DNA from: Microthyrium microscopicum
Taxonomy: Eukaryota > Ascomycota > Dothideomycetes > Microthyriales > Microthyriaceae
DNA: 64,000 bases
Direction of reading: 5' to 3'
NCBI GenBank assembly: GCA_010405405.1
Contig: MU004230.1
Coordinates: 344,627 to 408,626 of the forward strand
Below are positions 31,505 through 43,334 of this stretch, piece after piece. The stretch's first letter is position 1. Each line of letters opens with the position of its first letter. A program made the translations under genes and the position numbers. The notes below the pieces were generated by a model. The model made no database searches, had not been told where the DNA came from, and worked only from the letters and a program-made list of their open reading frames with translations.

Positions 31505-34478
31505 TCGACTGACCTTCTGAACGCCTGGGGCTCTGTAACTAATTGTGCACTCCAGCTTTATTCCCTCTAGATTAACGTCTCAGCACCATATAGAATCCCA
31601 AGTATATAAATTGATGTTTTGCAAGCTAGTGCTTCTCAGTTGATGCTAGAATTCTACATTTTCTTCCCTGTCAATTGGTTGAATCCCAAAGTCGGACTAG
31701 AGACTTCCGATATGCTAGCTTGAGTCTTGAATATGCCACTTCAGATGATGGATCGCTTGGCAGTCAATGCTAGCTTTTGAGTAGATTAAAAGACCTCGCT
31801 CGTTATGCAAAGACGTGGCCAGCAATTGCCCAATGCCCTAGAATAGAACACAAGCATTTCGGAGTCTTTAACGTTTGGGATTCAAGTCATTCTCCACCAT
31901 CCTTTCTAGGCTTTGTGTGGGGTAGTAGGGTTCAGTATGGATTGTTGCAAGTATATTCTACTTGACCTAATAAGGACGTGGAGGAAGAAAGACTTTTCAT
32001 GGGCATCTCTCTACTTCTGCCCTCTTGGGAAAGGTTCGAGAAGGCGTTCTGATTTTGGACGCGTACACCGCAGTATAATTGCTGATTTTATGTGCGAATT
32101 GTAGCTTCTCCAGCTCTGTGCAAGACAAAGGATAAAGTGTATAACTCACTTATTGCTCTTTGATAATGTTCTCGAACTACGCTTGCAATAATTGTGAATC
32201 ATATCAGACATGCTCATCTATGCAAGCGACCAACTTCATCCAAGGGAATAGCACTTTGCAGCGACTTGTATTACTTTCTTCTGTGTTGATTCCTCCCCAT
32301 AAGACGAGCATTCTCAAGAAGCAGTCCCAACTAGCAACAAGATACAAGAAAACCGCAGTACGTAGATAAACTCAAACTTCTGGTACTTTTCCATCCAGGT
32401 CACATCCTAGAAAGTCTCGCACTTGTAGCCCATTCAAGAAGAGTAGATCAATATCTGTATTGTATGAAATACAAGATAGAAGTGATCAAGGTCGCGTGTA
32501 AACTCAACTGTATAACGTTTGAAGATTAGGGCTCCATACTCAGTTTCGGATCGCAGGCATAGATCTTACTGCCAGGGAAGAAAGCTCCACGTTGGATTCG
32601 TCTTGTGACTAATGTCAAAGGAATAGGAATTATAGGAGTAGATATCTCTATACCCAGAATTAGCGATAAGGTTTATAGATAGAGCCTAGTCAATATTGAA
32701 CAGTTCTGCTATAGAGGCGCACACTGATAGGCCTACGTTTAGGCTGATAAATGAAAACCCTAGGGACGTTGCTTAAAGAAGTTATAATAAGATGAATAAG
32801 GCTGGACACGAGGATGGGAAGAGGACATGGATCCTAAGCTGGCTGCCGTGGAAGCTTGGGGGACCGTTTCTAGAAAGACGTGAAATCGAACCGTGCTATG
32901 AGGAATGCATCTGTATAGTATGGGGTACCTTGTCACTATCGGATACTCAGGTATCCACGGCCCGGTTCTCCAGGATGAATTGGAGTATACACTCAATTGT
33001 ATCTTCCTGTGGGTTATGGTTCTGCGCCGACGGCTTTGGATTGCCAACAACAACAATAGTTTATTTAGTGAGATTACCAGGCACTGGTGGATCATTCAGA
33101 TAGAGGAAAGACCGCTCGAGATACGAACCTCTTTGATTCTAAGCTTAGAACCCTTTTTGCCGCGTTATGTAACATGTACCATCATTAAAGCTTGCGGCAG
33201 GTGTTAAGCTGTTGTGAACATGGGTTCAAGCGTTGCTGTCAATATCTGTGTCACTCGAATAGATCAGGAAGCATGGATAGAAGAAGCATAAAAACCTATT
33301 TTCCGCGGGATGCGTCCTAAGGAGTCTAGTAAATCCCAGATTCATGCTTCGGATCCGGCTATTCCTAAATTCGTGAACTCATGCCATTGAGCCACCGACT
33401 AGGATGATCGTGTGAGGACCGATCGTTCTAGAAGGCCATACATAACGTTCATATCGTATAACGCTCTGCTTTTCACTAGACGATATAATTGGAACTTAAC
33501 CTGAGGCTCTTCTTGAGGCGGGCGGATTGCAAGTGTCGTTAGATACCTAATATAAGCGGAAATCTACATGGTTCAGGCCAGATAGGTATCCTTTCATATA
33601 GAACACAGGCCTATCAGAACTAGCACAAGAGTTACTTAATGTACCATCTGATTGTCACCAGCTAAACTTTCCCTTGGATTTGGTGTACATGCGGATGTTC
33701 CGGTACCACTACGATAGCTAAGGCACAGCGTCTAGACCCAGAGGACCGGTACTCATCGTGCCAAAGCACTTGAACCTATCACAAAGTCCCCCATATTGCA
33801 GCCATACTCAAGCTTTTCCACGGTCCAACTTGCCACGCGCACACGACTCTACCCCGGAAACCCAACAAACAATTCCTTACCCGTTTTGAACATGAGGCTC
33901 AACTTCGCCCAGCCCTCACCGTCTGGTAGAGGCAGATACCGGCTGGTCCGCCTGGGAACATGGAGCAGCACATTTGAGCAGACATGCGCGATCACCAGTA
34001 GTTCAAAGCAAAGGGGGGGTATAAGGCTTGGTAGTGGAAACTGATATGATCAGCCCATATTGATCTGACCCTAATGAGCTTTGGCTGCTGCTTCAGTAGA
34101 AGTGGGAACATCGTGCGTCTTCGACACCAAGGCCTCGACCTTTGTGGCCCATTAAGCTCGTATCTTAGTGGTAGATCTGCCGTTCGATCGGCATGCCACG
34201 CGGTTTGTAAGGGCAGCAACAATGTCCATCTCCTTGATAGGATCTTCTGGGCCTTCTCTTCATCATATGTATAATGGTAATCAGAGTTACCTCAGCAGAC
34301 AAGCCAGCCAAAGGGAATCGAGGCGACTCTTTAGATTGCTATCGAAGTCATGGCACGGAATGATATCAACACAGAATATTCTTCTTTACAATAGCGCCTT
34401 GGGGCTATGCTCCATTTATGCGTAGCTACTTACTCAAGTACCTAAGTAGATGTATATTCTAAGAAAGAGCCAAATAAC
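31505..34478. other. Gene desert
   Basis: About 3 kb without a supportable gene. Frames such as 32905-33207 (plus, 100 codons), 32760-33095 (minus) and 33796-34044 (plus) overlap on opposite strands and lack motifs. Around 32600-32760 and 33290-33640 the sequence has a mild AT/TA bias that could reflect old, weakly mutated repeats, but no repeat ends were found. A tRNA-like fragment near 34150-34200 was examined and rejected. Confidence 0.4.
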
Positions 34479-35609
34479 CTAAGTAGTTTCCAATTCTCTC
34501 ATAATCTTCCAAGTATACGTCTTTACGTCGAAAGTCAGTTTCATAATGTCTTCTTCAACAGGCCATTCCTCGCCCATCTTGAAGACATCGTCGAGTTTCT
34601 CTTTGTCGAACCAGTTTAAAACTCTGTCCATAGACAGGACTTCCATAACTCTCTCACCAGTAGGCTTTTCATCTCTTTCCATGCACACGGCAATGTCTGG
34701 TATAATTTCGTCGTCGTCATCTGCGCGAAGGAAGCCTCCATATATATCCTGTTCGAATGCGACGCCCCATTCAAGAGTATCTCTAGATTCATGATAATGT
34801 ACGCCATGGCCAGTAAGATATGGATGGCCGTGTGGCTCTGGATGGAATGGTGTATTCCGTGTCCCTCTTGCAAATTCAAAGAAATGAACGAGTTCATGGC
34901 TAAGAGTCACAGCAAAGATGAAGTTCACGCGAATATGTCTATACCGATTCTCTGGTGTCCGGTTCGCCTCTGTTGCGTCATAAGCAGTGGCATATTGCCC
35001 AAACTTGGTATTGAACTCTATAGATATGTCTTCCGCTTCTGGGTTGACGTCTTTTGTTTTTAAAGGGCCAGTCATAGCTAAAGCACTCTCGCTTACCATC
35101 TTAGTACAGACCCAGCAAGGTTTAGTTGCAGTACAGCAGAGATAGCGCAAACGCTTTGTACACGCTTTACTGGTTACATGTGCGCTGAACTCTCCTCGAA
35201 TAGCAGGGGTGTTTGTAATGTTTTCGAGGAACCACTTGTTGTCAGAAGCTCTGTGCTGCCAGGCCCCAAATAGAACTCTGGCATATTTGCCCTTGACACG
35301 AGTTGTATAGAGTAGATAGTTGACCAATCGTAATCCAATGTCAAACGCCTCCTGGAATTTTTGGGGTTCTTCCATGTCCCAAAAAGGCCCATTGTCATTA
35401 TTGAGATTGGGTATCAGCAACGGATGACGGACTGGAGGGAGATCGATATCGCTAAGGCTGGATAAACTTTCGGTACGTGGTCGCGTGATGCCACTTTCGG
35501 CTAAAGCTTCTGGTGATAAAACATCATTTAGAACAAAATTGGGACCGGGTATACTTTTCGCTGAACTGAGTGAGGATGATGATGCAGTACTACCATGACG
35601 GGCAGACAT
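34479..35609 (-). CDS. Zincin-like protein with HExxH motif, unknown family
   Basis: Single exon, 376 residues from the first ATG at 35609; an upstream in-frame GTG (35642) is not a credible start. No signal peptide: the N-terminus is Ser-rich and disordered to about residue 60. The core holds SHELVHFFEFARGT, with HELVH at residues 238-242 as a candidate zinc site and general base. 38 residues later comes DTLEWGVAFEQDIYGG, whose Glu280 or Glu286 could be the third ligand of a gluzincin. A His-rich stretch lies between them (PFHPEPHGHPYLTGHGVHYH). A Cys cluster (CTKRLRYLCCTATKPCWVC, about 150-168) may be structural. I do not recognise a named family. The putative catalytic motif sits in the second half, as in fungal SprT-like and other intracellular zincins. 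Whether it is a protease is inference. Confidence 0.7.
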   Translation of the reverse strand: MSARHGSTASSSSLSSAKSIPGPNFVLNDVLSPEALAESGITRPRTESLSSLSDIDLPPVRHPLLIPNLNNDNGPFWDMEEPQKFQEAFDIGLRLVNYLLYTTRVKGKYARVLFGAWQHRASDNKWFLENITNTPAIRGEFSAHVTSKACTKRLRYLCCTATKPCWVCTKMVSESALAMTGPLKTKDVNPEAEDISIEFNTKFGQYATAYDATEANRTPENRYRHIRVNFIFAVTLSHELVHFFEFARGTRNTPFHPEPHGHPYLTGHGVHYHESRDTLEWGVAFEQDIYGGFLRADDDDEIIPDIAVCMERDEKPTGERVMEVLSMDRVLNWFDKEKLDDVFKMGEEWPVEEDIMKLTFDVKTYTWKIMRELETT

Positions 35610-36435
35610 GATTAGAACTAAAAATGGTGGTCTCCAGGACACAGCTTAGTAAATATATATCCTAGATTAATGAAAGTGAGAAATTGTCTTCATGGAACTA
35701 GCAGTTGACTTTTATTCTATACCTACAGCGCGACATTTGGTCATGGCTGTCGGTCCACAAAGATTTGAAGCGATTCCTGAAGACGCAGTAAAGGAAAGAG
35801 TACAAAGACCTTTTAATATGAGCAGATATACTAGCGAGAATGAACAAAGGTGTTGACTGTTGTAAAGGCTGGATAATGAATCGGGTTTTTCGAGCATTAA
35901 TGAATCGTGCCTTTGTACGCTTAACTTCAACAAAGCCAACACCTCGACCTTTGCCGAACCAATACTGAAACAACAGGAAATGAAGTTGGCAAGGGTCTCC
36001 CGCAACATTGCTCCATCTACATGTGGAATGTCCATCTTAGATATGATCTCCTGGGCACGATAGCCGGCGGTGTCAAAAGTAAAGACAAAGCTTTGTCAAG
36101 TAAATCCGAAAGTCAACCAAATTCTGAAAATGATGAGATTGTGGTATGTATAGCTTGTGAGATAAGCAACATTCGATTACTCACGGGTATCGATTCTACG
36201 CAAAATCGCACAATTCATGCGAGCACATATCCTAAGTACCATACCAACAAAACGCCCCAAAACACGCCATGCGCGAAATACCAAACTCTCAAGACCATCA
36301 ACGTGACTTTAGACGCAGCTCAAAGTGATGCGAAGTCTCCTTAGGCGATGGGATTAGAACAAAGAAATCTTTGCACTTTCTCTTGTATATGCTCCCATCA
36401 CTTTTTCCCTGCTCTTGTACTCTCACAGCGCTCAA
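35610..36435. other. Intergenic between zincin-like and phosphotransferase genes
   Basis: No gene recognised. Frames 35712-36035 (minus) and 36021-36344 (plus) have no motif. Probable promoter of the zincin-like gene near 35610 and 3' UTR of the phosphotransferase before 36436. Confidence 0.45.
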
Positions 36436-37961
36436 TCACTGCGCTTTCTTGGCCTCGCTACCCTCCACATAGGGATGCTTGATCTTCAAGCACCAAATAT
36501 CCAAGTAATCGCAAATGGTGTAAATAACGTCAATAACGAAACTTCCATACACTCCGATTGCCAGGCCGAGACACGAATGCACAAACGAGATTTGATAGAC
36601 GTCCGGTCCTAGAGCACTTGGCCAACCGATACCAATCCAGTTCTGCAGCAAGGGTCCGAAGCTGTCGATGACGGCAAACACGAGAGGTAGTGAGAGGACG
36701 TTGTAGTATGGAAAACGGCTCTTGGTCAAATGTGCGACAATCATCTGACCCACGGAGTATGCGTTGACAATGCCGATGAAGAAGATGAATGGGACCAGAT
36801 GGTGGTGGAGAATGAGTGGGTTCAAGGCGAGGTAGAGAACGGTGAGGACCCATTGACCGAAGAAGGGGACGAGGCCGAGAAGAGCTTTTCGGGCGCGTTG
36901 GCCCCGGGCACGACGAGCTTCTTGGACATTGAGAGCGCTGTAGGATGTTTGATTAGCAAGGTCAAGATTTGTTCGAGGAAAAATTACCTTGTGACAGTGT
37001 TGAAGACGAGCATTATCCCGCCATAGAACATGAACCAGTTGGTGAATGTATAATTATACAGAGCTTGCGGTAGGAATGCAGGTTTGGAGATGCCGATAGT
37101 TTCGAGCATTTCTCGCTGCCAAAAGCTTCCACCACCGAGATATGCGGTCAAGGCGTAGACAAAGACCAGCGTGAGAATGCCTTCAACTGGGCCAGAGACA
37201 ATTCCAAGGGTCAAAGTATGGGTGTGATATTCATCCCAGGTCTGGACATAGAATGTCAACAACGCTATGTGATGTTAGATCAGGAAATGTTACAACTAGT
37301 CGAAAAACATACAGGCGAATAGAACCGCAACTGACTGCCATGATTGACCAAGGCAAAGGGCTGCACAGAAGATGAGCACCTCCAAAGTTGTATTCACAGC
37401 ATCGACGCCTGTCAAATAATTAGTTCTGGGCTGATCATTCCGCGCATTGTAGCATACCATGATCAAACAGCTCTCCAAGGGGGCCACTTTGGTGAGTTCT
37501 CCGTCTGTCTCGATATTAGTTCTTGAATATCTGAAGTCCTGTGCTTTGCCTTACGCTTGTGATCCATCGACAGCATCAAAGGTCTGATAGAGGAACAATC
37601 CTATTGACCAACTAGCATAAACCCAAGGCGGACAATCCTGATCCAGCGTCGGATTGTACCAAAGCAGCGTGAAGAGATTGAGCACAACGAAACCAAAACC
37701 CGTCAATGTAATCTATTATCCGTGGTCAGTTGAGACGCATAGAGTTAGAGGGAATAACGGTACCGCGTTCGGGCTATAACACCATTAGCTTGAGTACCGG
37801 CAATGGATAGAGGAAACATACGCCATCCACATGGGGAAGCAGTTGATGACAAAGTTTGTGTAGAATGGCTTCATGATGTAGCGCGAGACCAGACTATGGT
37901 CGACGCCAGAGTACTTGTACTCCTTGAGCGCCGGGAGCTTTTCCTGGCGAATGTACACCAT
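36436..37961 (-). CDS. CDP-alcohol phosphotransferase (choline/ethanolamine phosphotransferase, Cpt1/Ept1 type)
   Basis: Seven exons, 37961-37822, 37773-37764, 37712-37555, 37504-37458, 37408-37313, 37264-36988 and 36937-36436, give 409 residues. Exon 2 is only 10 nt and supplies the residues of MWMAPNAITLTG. The enzyme transfers phosphocholine or phosphoethanolamine from its CDP ester to diacylglycerol, the last Kennedy-pathway step, in ER or Golgi membrane. The signature D-G-x2-A-R-x8-G-x3-D-x3-D is complete, as [23 protein letters not shown], and is built from exons 3, 4 and 5, so the splicing is secure. The remaining sequence is a series of hydrophobic helices (for example GILTLVFVYALTAYLGGG, FIFFIGIVNAY). 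The C-terminus HPYVEGSEAKKAQ is cytosolic and basic. Choline versus ethanolamine preference cannot be read from sequence. Confidence 0.94.
37764..37773 (-). other. 10-nt micro-exon of the phosphotransferase gene
   Basis: Minus strand CCCGAACGCG, flanked by GTTATAG upstream and GTACCG downstream, between introns of 48 and 51 nt. With the two bases left over from exon 1 it encodes Ala-Pro-Asn-Ala, exactly the tetrapeptide expected before ITLTGF in this family. Skipping it would shift the frame. Confidence 0.85.
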
Positions 37962-39173
37962 GGTGACGGTCGTACGATATCGTTGATCTAAGTGTCTGGT
38001 GTAGTCCTTATGGTGCTTCTAGACAAAGCAGACGACAGTTGGGAGGTTGGAAGTTGAACGGCCGGAAGAAGCAGGCCTAAAGCGTAGTCGCGTTGCTGTC
38101 GCACGTTTCTGATCGTAGAGCTTAAATGGCAGGTACGATCATGCGATGATGGAGGACGCGGAAGGTGCGACGAGGTAGAAGGAAGTCGCAGACGCGCCGA
38201 TTTGGCAACTTTGGCAGGAACGATGAACCCGATGTTATTGTTGACGTCCAATGGAAGCTCAAGACGAAGCTGGAACTGGAGCAGTTCACCTACTTCTTGT
38301 TTTGATAGAAGCTACCACGGAACAACTTCAAGGAAAAGTTGGCACCGCTCTGTATGAGAAGATGAGGTAGGACTTGGCACAGCAATGCAGGTGGGAGATT
38401 GGTCGCGTGTTTCCACTTTCCTCGGCTTTACCCGCCCACTGTTGGCTAACAGGTACAAGATATCGTCACTGATGCTTTGACAGCTTGAAAGATACTCGTA
38501 TTTGTGATCAAGACATTGTTTTAACGTGTAGTAAAATAGAGCCTCAAAGTAGGACAAGTAGCCTCTTGCCCCAACAACTTCATACCATTGCTATATTGAC
38601 CCTTGCATTCTGGACTTTTATATTGATTGTACAAAACAACCTAATGCATAAGAGCGTAATGTGGCGCATTCACATGTTGCTACAAATATGCCATATTATT
38701 CGTTGCAGGTGTGCTTGATTTCTTTCCATCCACTACAATTGCCAATCTATGCCCACGTGCCTTTCCTTTGTATGGTACTCGACAACAATACTTTGGCCCT
38801 GAGACACGACTTACTTCAAACTCAATTTGCATTATGCTGACAAAGCTGGGCAGTGTTGACTTGCTACTGATTGAATGATACCTGTCGACATATGGATGGC
38901 TATTTTACATATACAAGTCAACCAGACCCATCCTGATCGCAGCCCATTACTCCTACCTACTATCCAGTAGTTATTGATCTCATCTCCATAGCTTCGTCCG
39001 GGCCCGTGCTTTAGCTATCTCATCCTCCGACAGCTATGCTCCAAATGCCTTCAAACTATTGATCCGACTAAAGTAGTCAGATGACACTATCACAGTGACT
39101 CAATGGCACAAAGCCACTGTTGTCCTGTCTGAGTGTTGGTTACCCCAGTATTTCTCCATGAGCGAAAGCCTCC
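37962..39173. other. Promoter of the phosphotransferase, otherwise empty
   Basis: About 1.2 kb. Sequence next to 37962 is the likely 5' leader. Other frames are short and unremarkable. The end near 39173 is probably the 3' UTR of the NIPSNAP gene. Confidence 0.45.
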
Positions 39174-40299
39174 TTAGGCGACGGGGCTCCAAGGCATAGG
39201 GACCATAATTCGACTTCTCATGGTTTGAATCAGTGGAACTGTCTTGTGTACAGTCTCACCCCAGCCCTCGATTTGCCAACTGCGTTCTCGGCGCTGTTTG
39301 CGCTCTTCCAGATCTGCAAATTGCCAAAGATGATGAACAACGTTGAGATCACCAACTTGAACAAACCAGGCTCCCACGCCTTCCATAACCTCACGACGAG
39401 CTGCAAGACCTCTTCGCCAGTGTGTCTCCCATTCTAGAAGATTACCTGGGTGGAGAGTGTATGAACGGAGTTCAAAGAGTCCACCAAGCTGTCTAGGTGG
39501 TGTTGTTGGCCAGAAGGAGAACTCTTGCATGAGGGATGATCGCTTAGATGTGATGAGAGACTTCAATTTCTTGTCGAATGGAGCAAAGTCGGGATGCTGT
39601 TGAATGTTGTGTAGTGATCCGTGATAACCGTTGTATCGATTGTATTCCCAGATGTGGACTATTATGGTTAGCCTCTTGATCAATAAGTTCCAGTTCAAGG
39701 CCAAACGTACCGAACGTATCGCAATCACCAACTTCTGTTCGCCAACTACCTACCAGATGCACTCGCATTTCAGGCAAACTAGCTACCTTTGGATACCAAT
39801 TGCCCACCAGTTCCACATACTCGTCAACCTTGTCGGGCTTGACTTCGTGAAAGACGATTGAATGTACATACTTGCCGCGCGCAAGAACCTGACTAAAACT
39901 GCGCTCAATCTCACGATCCATTTCACGACCTTCCTGCGTCCCGTAGATCAGGGTGGTTAGCGGGCCAGCCTTTTTGCCTGAGACGGCATCTTCGCGGGCG
40001 CGAGCTTCCTCTGCAAAAGACGATGACAGTGAGCCTAGAGTCGAACCCAGGACCGACGAACTGGAAGCTGCCTCGGCAGACCTACTCTCTTCCTGCTCTC
40101 TTCGCTTCTTGGCCTCTTGCTCAGAGCGAACTTGAGAGCGGAACTCCTTTTGCTTCTCGTTAAAGCTCTTGGGCGCCTCAGGCTGGATATCGGCGAGGGC
40201 AGGTGCTCGTTTAGAGGCGAATTGACGAGACTGTTGGCCAAGTGATGAGCTTGCCAATGCCCGTCCAGGCGACGCTCGTAGTATGTGTCTCGTGAGCAT
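39174..40299 (-). CDS. NIPSNAP family mitochondrial protein
   Basis: Two exons, 40299-39711 and 39658-39174, with a 52-nt intron (GTACGT ... CATAATAG), give 357 residues. The N-terminus (MLTRHILRASPGRALASSSLGQQSRQFASKR) is an Arg-rich mitochondrial presequence. A charged coiled segment follows (about residues 45-110: EKQKEFRSQVRSEQEAKKRREQ without long hydrophobics). Two ferredoxin-like NIPSNAP units are seen, the first with YVHSIVFHEVKPDKVDEYVEL and HLVGSWRTEVGDCDTFVHIWEYNRY (completed over the splice), the second with FELRSYTLHPGNLLEWETHW and HHLWQFADLEERKQRRERSW. In animals, NIPSNAP proteins are matrix proteins linked to mitophagy signalling; the fungal role is not established. The stop follows the typical MRSRIMVPMPWSP ending, so the gene is full length. 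Confidence 0.92.
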
Positions 40300-41512
40300 T
40301 ATTGGGGAGAGAAGGGCTGTATACGAGTAAACAGGCCTGGTAGGATGACGCGGAGACCGATCGATCGTTCAATCGAGTCAAAGAGTATGATGCCAGGAAA
40401 CAAGCTCAGCGAGAGAGCAAGCCAGGCACAATAAGGATGCGAAGCGCAAGTAGTTGAATTGAATTTGACGTCGTCCTGATTAATGGTTATACAAACAGGA
40501 TGAAGCGGGGGTCCCAGGATGATTCTCCAATGAGATAGATTGACACTGAATGCTGTTGGATGTACCGTGATCCTGACAGGCTGGGTGCCGACTTTGTACA
40601 GGCCGTCGAGCGGGGTTTGGAGAAAAGGTTGCTGCCAAGCTGGTACGGGGTAAGAGCGGTGCGAAAAATACCTCCGAGCGGTTTTTGAAGCTTCCAAAGA
40701 TCAATTGAGAGTAGATGAGTGGAGAGATGGAGGAATTGAGGAATTTGGTAGAGTTGCTGTTTGTTGAAGATGGTTGTTGTCGGTGAAGGGTACCTGGCTT
40801 GCCTGGTTAAGGGAAGCTCTGTAGCTTTGCTTTGCTTATGTCATGCTGTGCAGCTGTCGTCATTTTTGCTTATTTGGCCCAGAGTTGCTTCCTTTCTTCT
40901 TCCCCGGAGCAGTCTCATCCTCTGCTTCATTTCTCATTAGTAGGACACTGATACCTACTTGATGTTACTAGTGCTAGTAGTAGTATCATTATCATCACTA
41001 TCAACAATATCTCCCGTCATACTCAGACTCCCAAGAATGCCTCTCTGGCCAAGATAGACCGCAGCCACCCAAACCTGCAAGACCACGAAAATGCGGCATT
41101 TATTGTGCTACAGAGTGCTCGTGATGTTTCGACTATCGAAGCACACGCTTTTTACCAATTGAGTTTCTAAGTCCAGTGCGGACTGTGCCAGAAGATCGAA
41201 TCGTATGGTAGTTGTTGTGTCCACCCTTGAGCCTGCCATTGACGTTCAACGCACTGGACGATTTGAAGACCAATTGTTGAATGTTAATTTTTGATTCAAT
41301 AAGTAAGTGCTGTATGTATACTACTAATACTTTAATATCCACTTGACCACCATGGATGCATTTACAAAAGACATTAAGGAGGATACCACCATCCTCTCAC
41401 CCTTCTCTCACAAACGCCATGTGCGCTGAAACGACAAACTAAGAAATGCAAAACGCCCACCAATGCATGCAATACAGAATACAGCTTTATCAACAAATAC
41501 ACATCATTAAAC
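40300..41512. other. NIPSNAP promoter and laccase 3' region
   Basis: No gene seen in 1.2 kb. The minus-strand frame 40299-40697 lies in the leader of the NIPSNAP gene in another frame and has no motif. Short AGT/ATC triplet runs occur at about 40965-41010. Confidence 0.45.
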
Positions 41513-43334
41513 CTAATAATGGCGAACAGTCCGCTTGCGCATCTTGAGACCCGAATCGGGTTGAGGTTCAATGACCTTTACGTTTGCGGGTGCGTTCCAG
41601 GCATTGCAGCCATCAGTGAAGATGCTGGTGTCGCCAAGAGAGCCGACGATTTCGCTGGGTCGCTCGACGAATTGCACACCTAGACCACCAGAGATGTGGA
41701 ATGGAATGTGGCAATGCATCAACCAGGCGCCGGGGTTGTCGGCTTGGAAGGCAATGACGATGTAGCCGCCTTGGCCGGGTGTGCCGTTGTTGCCGGGGAT
41801 TTGTTGAGTGTCGCGGCGGACGGGGTTGTTGAGGGTGTAGGTTGGGCTTGTGCCGGCGCCAGTTCCAGAGGCAATCACGTAAAAGTCATGACCGTGCAAA
41901 TGGATTGCTGGGGAAAAGGTTAGCGAGGAAATTGTTATTGGAAGAAGTCATTACTTACGATGTGGGAGAGGAGTGTCGTTGGTGATGAGGAAGTAAGACC
42001 AGCCGGCAGCATTGATGACAACACCGTTATCGTTGGCGGGAAGAGTGTATGTTCCGTTCATGACATAAGACAGTGTTGGCTTGGTCCAGTCAATGTCAAT
42101 AGACTGGCCATTGACTTTCCAGAATACGCCGACACTGGTATCGAGAGTAAGAGCGAGGGCTTGAGGAGCACTGGGTGGAGATGGGACAGTGGTGGAGATG
42201 AAAGTGTTGATGCCAGTGACATCGTCGCAGCCAGATGGGAGAGTAAGAGCTTGGGAAGTTGGGGCACCGGATCCAGCACCGTCGTAGGACACAATGGCAC
42301 CGGTGGTAGTTCCAGCGGATGCCTGAGCGTTGGGGCCGTCGCAAACTCCACCACCAGTTCCAATGCGGAAGACGTAGTTGGCGACAGTTTGGTTGGCGTT
42401 GACGATCACATCGTAGCGCTGGCCAACAGCAATGTTAAGAGTATCAACTGTGAAAGGCGTAACTGGAACAAAATCTACGGCAACGACTTGCATTTTATGT
42501 TGATCGATTCCAAAGTGGAAGTTGTTGTTGATACCAGTATTAACGACTCTGATGAGATGAGCCTTTCCAGGGGTAAATTTGATAGTTGAAGGCGCTTGGG
42601 GCCCAGTGCCATTGACGAGAATTGATTGCGATGTTGGTGGAACTGTTGGACGAGAGGCGAGAAGCTCGAACATTGGCTCAGAGTACCAATCAGTCAAAGG
42701 GAGAGCGCCAAGGTCGATATCGTAGTTGGCGGTGGTAGGGCCGTTAATGACAATAGGACCAACCAATCCGTCACCGTACTGAACAGAGTAATGGCTGTGA
42801 TACCAGGACGTGCCGTACTGAGTCGCCTTGAAAGTATATGTTCTGCTTCCACCGGGAACGATTGGGCATTCTGTTATACCGTTTGTTCCGTCCATTTGAT
42901 TTGAGTGAAGTTGTCTCATACCGTGCCAGTGGATACCGGTACCGTTTATAGGAAGGTTGTTGGTGACGGTGATTTGAATTGTGTCGCCCCAATCAGCAAC
43001 AATGGCGGGTCCTGGATATTGGCCATTGAATACCATCATCTTCTTTGCGTTACCATCTGGGGAAAGAGTTGCTTCTCCGACTTGTAGGTTGACCTTTAAA
43101 TGATTAGCTCCAGTAGATCCAAAGTGTTTCTTCAAGTATTACCTTTACTGTCTTTCCTGTGTCGGGGAATTTAGTGTCTGCTTGCGTAGATGTACTGAAT
43201 CCATTTGTCCAACATTGCCGACTTGTAGCCGTATTTGTGCATGCAGTGTCGCGTTCTATAAGAGATCCAGGAAGAGCTGAAGCGATTGACGAGAATGCCA
43301 ATATGGCCGATGCTAGTTGTTTGTAACTATACAT
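41513..43334 (-). CDS. Secreted laccase (ascomycete multicopper oxidase)
   Basis: Three exons, 43334-43143, 43093-41959 and 41907-41513, with introns of 49 and 51 nt, give 573 residues. Signal peptide MYSYKQLASAILAFSSIASALPG. All four copper motifs are intact: HWHG (119-122), WYHSH (161-165), HLHGH (445-449, created by the exon 2/3 junction) and HCHIPFH (507-513), with Cys508 as the type 1 ligand and Leu518 in the axial position. The C-terminus contains DSGL followed by ten residues, the asco-laccase processing site and plug. It should oxidise phenols with reduction of oxygen to water, outside the cell. Physiological use (lignin, melanin, detoxification) is not shown by context. The protein is full length and without damaged motifs. 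Confidence 0.95.

Noticed and set aside
32600-33640. Second RIP island in the 31.5-34.5 kb desert
   Set aside because: The TA bias is mild and patchy, with normal CpA/TpG content by eye and no repeat ends.
34140-34215. tRNA-like words (TTAGTGGTAGA, GTTCGATC, TGCCACGCGG) suggesting tRNA-Gly
   Set aside because: The D-arm, T-arm and anticodon-arm words are in the wrong order and no acceptor stem can be paired; looks like coincidence or a rearranged scrap.
35610-35642. Zincin-like protein start extended to 35642
   Set aside because: The codon there is GTG; the first ATG is at 35609.
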